DNA of 64,000 bases from contig JAURWJ010000101.1 in the NCBI GenBank assembly GCA_030655015.1, forward strand, positions 32,691 through 96,690, given 5' to 3'. The notes beneath the pieces were generated by a model. It saw only the letters and a program-made list of their open reading frames with translations, did no database searches and was not told the DNA's origin. This document shows, piece after piece, positions 60,962 to 64,000 of the stretch (position 1 is its first letter; each line of letters starts with the position of its first letter). Made by a program: the position numbers and the translations under genes. Source of the DNA: Methylotenera sp. GTDB taxonomy: Bacteria > Pseudomonadota > Gammaproteobacteria > Burkholderiales > Methylophilaceae.

Positions 60962-61040
60962 TTTAACCCAGATTTTCCATTAGGCGGTGTTCCCTTCGAC
61001 AAGCTCAGGGAACACCGCCTAATGGAAAATCTGGGTTAAA
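60962..61040. repeat. Perfect 34-bp inverted repeat between hsdM and the CDF gene
   Basis: The arms 60962-60995 and 61007-61040 are exact reverse complements around an 11-nt loop (TCGACAAGCTC). The genes on either side diverge, so it is not a normal terminator. The centre belongs to the CCCTTCG-CA-GCTCAGG repeat also seen at 41207-41225. It is probably a recently inserted MITE-like or palindromic repeat. Confidence 0.85.
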
Positions 61041-61212
61041 TTCTGTTCAATGCTGTTGATAGACGCATTTTTTAAGGTGATTTTTTTCACTTTTAATGCA
61101 TTATTTGCATGTAATTAGTATTGTTACTGAGCGCGCCTAAGGTTTTTATCCAGTTCCTTGCCGGGTAAAAATAACCGTATAATCTGGAAACATAACCAAT
61201 AAAATATACCCG

Positions 61213-62385
61213 ATGAATAACCAAGACCACGCAGGTATTTCTTACGATGACCCCCAGCGCCATGCTTTAGCCAATCAATCTACTTGGGTCAGTGTTGTCG
61301 TTAATGTTTTGCTGACATTTTTGCAGATTGTCGTTGGATTTTTTGCGCATTCTCAAAGTTTAATTGCCGATGGTTTGCACTCGCTATCCGACTTGTTTTG
61401 CGACTTTTTGGTGCTGGTTGCAAGCCATCACAGTAACAATCCTGCTGATGAAGGTCATCCTTATGGACATGGTCGGGTAGAAACCGCGGCTTCATTTGCC
61501 TTAGGCGCCATTCTTGTGCTGACTGGCGGCGCCATTATGGTGGCCGCTGCGATGAAGTTGCAAAACATTGAAACTTTACCTCCAGTTGCGCCGTTAGCAC
61601 TGTGGGTGGCGCTAATCGCGCTCGTCGCCAAAGAAGGGCTGTTCCGCTACATGTTGCGCGTTGGTGAGCGATTGCGTTCTCCGATGCTGATTGCTAATGC
61701 CTGGCATGCACGTTCGGATGCGGCCTCTTCGCTAGTGGTGGCGGTAGGTATTGGGGCTAATTTGATGGGTTTTATCTATGCCGACGCTGTGGCTGCAATT
61801 GTGGTCGGCTTTATGATTGTGCGTATGGGGATTGTGTTTGCCTGGGATGCTTTTCAGGAGTTGATTGATGCAGGTCTATCCATTGAGGAAGTGGACAGTA
61901 TTCGCCAAACTCTGACAGACACGTCGGGGGTGGTTAGTCTGCATGAGTTACGCACTCGTCGTATGGCGCATCGTGCCTTAGTTGACGCACACATTTTGGT
62001 TGATCCGCGCATCAGCGTGTCAGAAGGACACAGCATTGCCGAGCGCGCACGTGGACGTGTGCTAAAAAGCCATCCGGCGGTGTCTGATGTATTGGTTCAT
62101 GTTGATCCGGAAGATGATCTTGAGCACGATAGTAACGCACTAAAAATGCCCGGGCGTGAAGGCTTGTTAATGCATTTGGCGCCGTTGCTCAATGGCCTGC
62201 CAGAACCGCAACGCGTGATATTTCATTACATTGCAGGCAAAGTCGAGGCTGAAGTTTACTTGCCGCATGAATTTTTTGAGCACGGAATGGTGCTGGTTGA
62301 AGCTGAGGCAAAGATTGCCGAGCGCTTGATTGATCATCTGTACTTTAGTTCAGTATCACTTAACTGTGTAGTCATGCCCAAGTAA
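61213..62385 (+). CDS. Cation diffusion facilitator family transporter
   Basis: The 390-residue protein has six predicted membrane helices from about residue 25. The first metal-site region is SLIADGLHSLSDLFCDFLVL, followed by a His-rich loop (ASHHSNNPADEGHPYGHGRVE), and the fifth helix has WHARSDAASSLVV. A cytoplasmic ferredoxin-like domain is at about 215-300, and an extra 85-residue C-terminal part not present in FieF is rich in acidic residues. It exports divalent metals (Zn, Fe, Co or similar) by proton antiport; the metal cannot be told. Confidence 0.93.
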   Translation: MNNQDHAGISYDDPQRHALANQSTWVSVVVNVLLTFLQIVVGFFAHSQSLIADGLHSLSDLFCDFLVLVASHHSNNPADEGHPYGHGRVETAASFALGAILVLTGGAIMVAAAMKLQNIETLPPVAPLALWVALIALVAKEGLFRYMLRVGERLRSPMLIANAWHARSDAASSLVVAVGIGANLMGFIYADAVAAIVVGFMIVRMGIVFAWDAFQELIDAGLSIEEVDSIRQTLTDTSGVVSLHELRTRRMAHRALVDAHILVDPRISVSEGHSIAERARGRVLKSHPAVSDVLVHVDPEDDLEHDSNALKMPGREGLLMHLAPLLNGLPEPQRVIFHYIAGKVEAEVYLPHEFFEHGMVLVEAEAKIAERLIDHLYFSSVSLNCVVMPK

Positions 62386-62456
62386 ATGCGCTAACTGATA
62401 AAAAACTCACACCTATAGGCGGCTCAAAAACTTAAAGATTGGGTCATTGATCCGCC

Positions 62457-63395
62457 TTATGAAATACCATTTTTTTGTAACTGAATAATAGAGGCTATAG
62501 CACGCGTCACGGCCAGATATGAACCCATCCAGCCAATCAATACAGCCGCGATAATTACCGCTAAAAATAAACGACCGTTGAATATAGTCAAATGAAAATC
62601 GCTGTTATAGAGGTTTGATAAGTCAGCAATAGAATAATTGAATATTTGAGTGATGCCTAAAATCATTAATACTGCGAATAACCCGCCAAACAGCCCATAC
62701 AAAACGCCTGCATATAGAAAAGGCGTTCTAATAAAACTACTGGTGGCGCCTATCAGGTAGCTCACTTCAATTTCATCCTGTTGTGTCAGAATTTGCATGC
62801 GTACCGTGTTGCCGATAATCACTAAAAGTACTATCGCCAGCAGTATGGTGATAAAAAGGATTAATTTTTTACTCAAACTGATGATGGTTGAAAGACGTTT
62901 CGCCCAGTCGGTGTTGAGCAATACTTGCTCTACCCCAGGAATGCTTTGCAGGGATGCTTTAAGCGAGGTTAAGTCATCAGGCGCTACAGATTTGGCTTGA
63001 ATGAAAAATGCGTCTGGTAACGGATTTTTGCCTAGTTGATTAATGGCATCGTTTACGTCAGGATTATTTTTAGATTTGGCTTGTAGCTGCTGCCAAGCTT
63101 CATCTTTTGTGACTAAGTGATACTGTTTGATTGCAGGGTTTTTTGCCAGCAAAGCATCAATTTCACTCATCGTGTTTTTACTCACATCCAGCTTAAGAAA
63201 CAAGCTAATCTCGGTTTCATTCTGCATGTGGTCGGTGAGTTTGGATAAATGATCGACACCTACATAAAATAGGCTGGGTAAGCACATGGCAACGCCAACC
63301 ACTAAACAAATCATGAATGATGACAGTAAATTGGCGTGCATACGTGATAACACAAGTTTAATTGCTTGCAATTGATGGTTTAGCCAGTGACTCAT
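62457..63395 (-). CDS. ftsX: Cell division protein FtsX
   Basis: The 312-residue protein has four membrane helices: one near residues 22-45, then three at about 170-200, 225-255 and 280-305, with a periplasmic ECD between the first and second. YLIGATSSFIRTPFLYAGVLYGLFGGLFAV is a family hallmark. FtsX with FtsE controls cell-wall hydrolases in division. Its ATG overlaps the ftsE stop by 4 bp. Confidence 0.95.
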   Translation of the reverse strand: MSHWLNHQLQAIKLVLSRMHANLLSSFMICLVVGVAMCLPSLFYVGVDHLSKLTDHMQNETEISLFLKLDVSKNTMSEIDALLAKNPAIKQYHLVTKDEAWQQLQAKSKNNPDVNDAINQLGKNPLPDAFFIQAKSVAPDDLTSLKASLQSIPGVEQVLLNTDWAKRLSTIISLSKKLILFITILLAIVLLVIIGNTVRMQILTQQDEIEVSYLIGATSSFIRTPFLYAGVLYGLFGGLFAVLMILGITQIFNYSIADLSNLYNSDFHLTIFNGRLFLAVIIAAVLIGWMGSYLAVTRAIASIIQLQKNGIS

Positions 63396-64000
63396 GATGC
63401 CAACGCTTCACTATTAAATGCTGTTTGATTTGCGTCGGTAAGCGATGGTGTGCTTTGCGTGAGCTGACCTTGGTTGAGGTGCAACACTCGATTTTGTGTG
63501 GCACTCATGCCAAGTGCATCATGGGTTGCCATAATGACGGTCACTCCAACTTGATTAAACGCATAGAAAATCGCCATGATGTCTGCGGCGTAATTGGCGT
63601 CTAAATTACCTGTGGGTTCATCTGCAATCAGGATGGACGGGCGACTCACCACAGCACGTGCGATAGCAAGCCGTTGTTGTTCGCCACCTGATAAGGTGAT
63701 GGGCATTGCTTTTTCTTTATGCAGTAGTCCGACTTTATCCAAGGCTGCACGTACGCGTTTAGCCGCTTCATTGCCTGATACGCCATTGATGCGTAGCGGT
63801 AAAATAACATTCTCAAAGCAATTACGGTCGTACAATAATTTATGATCTTGAAAGATCAAACCAAACCTGCGGCGTAAAAATGGAATGGCTGAGGCTTTAA
63901 GCTGGCTGACGTTCTGATTTGCAATAAGTACTGTACCGCTCGTTGGCCGCTCGGTTGCCGCAATGAGCTTTAATAAGGTACTTTTGCCAGCACCAGAATG
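63392..64000 (-). CDS. ftsE: Cell division ATP-binding protein FtsE (start beyond window)
   Basis: The reverse strand continues in one frame to the window edge; the visible 202 residues start with the end of the Walker A (HSGAGKSTLLKLIAA). The ATPase has signature LSGGEQQRLAIARAVV, Walker B ILIADEPTGNLD and H-loop ATHDA. The N-terminal part with Walker A start is outside the window, so the gene is partial. It overlaps ftsX. Confidence 0.96.
   Translation of the reverse strand, partial: HSGAGKSTLLKLIAATERPTSGTVLIANQNVSQLKASAIPFLRRRFGLIFQDHKLLYDRNCFENVILPLRINGVSGNEAAKRVRAALDKVGLLHKEKAMPITLSGGEQQRLAIARAVVSRPSILIADEPTGNLDANYAADIMAIFYAFNQVGVTVIMATHDALGMSATQNRVLHLNQGQLTQSTPSLTDANQTAFNSEALAS

Noticed and set aside
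60962..61040. Terminator for hsdM or the CDF gene
   Set aside because: Both genes start on either side and read away from it, so no transcript of theirs ends here.

Overview
The window looks like a chromosome segment of a low-GC betaproteobacterium of the Methylophilaceae, probably Methylotenera or a relative. That is an inference from protein style and from the block ychF-pth-rplY-prs-tRNA-Gln-ispE-lolB; no database search was possible. About half is ordinary chromosome. The rest is accessory DNA stacked at a tRNA-Met gene, plus a separate type I restriction locus.

Layout. (1) 1-1400: start of a Fic gene, an array of TGTCGA-type palindromes, and a higBA toxin-antitoxin operon. (2) About 1400-22125: a probable integrative mobilizable element. 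Its cargo is an AbiE-like pair, a methyltransferase plus PLD-helicase pair, an ArdA-like antirestriction protein, and a subtilisin-like protease with an AAA+ ATPase that ends in an HTH. Its backbone is a MOBC-type relaxase (MobC), a VirD4-like coupling protein (MobB), a replication-like protein, an AlpA-like regulator and a tyrosine integrase. (3) 22126-30221: a second element of about 8.1 kb, bounded by a perfect 46-bp direct repeat whose right copy is the 3' end of an intact tRNA-Met. It carries its own integrase, excisionase-like gene, primase-helicase, an iteron-like GTTGC repeat cluster and unrecognised cargo. The two elements are therefore in tandem at one tRNA gene, and each has its own integrase arm-type repeats at both ends (GTTACCCC for the first, GCTATAAAT for the second).

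(4) 30222-51485: core chromosome. It holds tRNA-Met, ychF, pth, rplY, prs, tRNA-Gln, ispE, lolB and a TPR lipoprotein; then, on the other strand, a GldAFG-like ABC operon with a DUF4340 gene and mutM; then a sodium:solute symporter, a DUF2147 protein, ubiB-ubiJ-ubiE, a DUF971 protein, a dynamin-like GTPase, and rpoH preceded by a clear CIRCE (HrcA) operator. (5) 51625-60892: a type I restriction-modification locus (hsdM-hsdS-DUF3644 ... hsdR) with a RAYT transposase flanked by REP pairs and an HTH/PIN toxin-antitoxin pair between hsdS and hsdR. hsdM carries two in-frame insertions that look like translated dispersed repeats. (6) 60962-64000: a perfect 34-bp inverted repeat, a cation diffusion facilitator, ftsX and the end of ftsE.

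Most notable: the defence-rich mobilizable element and its regulatory palindromes, in particular the TGTCGA motif shared between the Fic/higBA region and the PLD-helicase promoter; the structured DNA upstream of ardA; the protease/ATPase pair; the iteron plus hairpin of the second element; and the CIRCE-rpoH arrangement.
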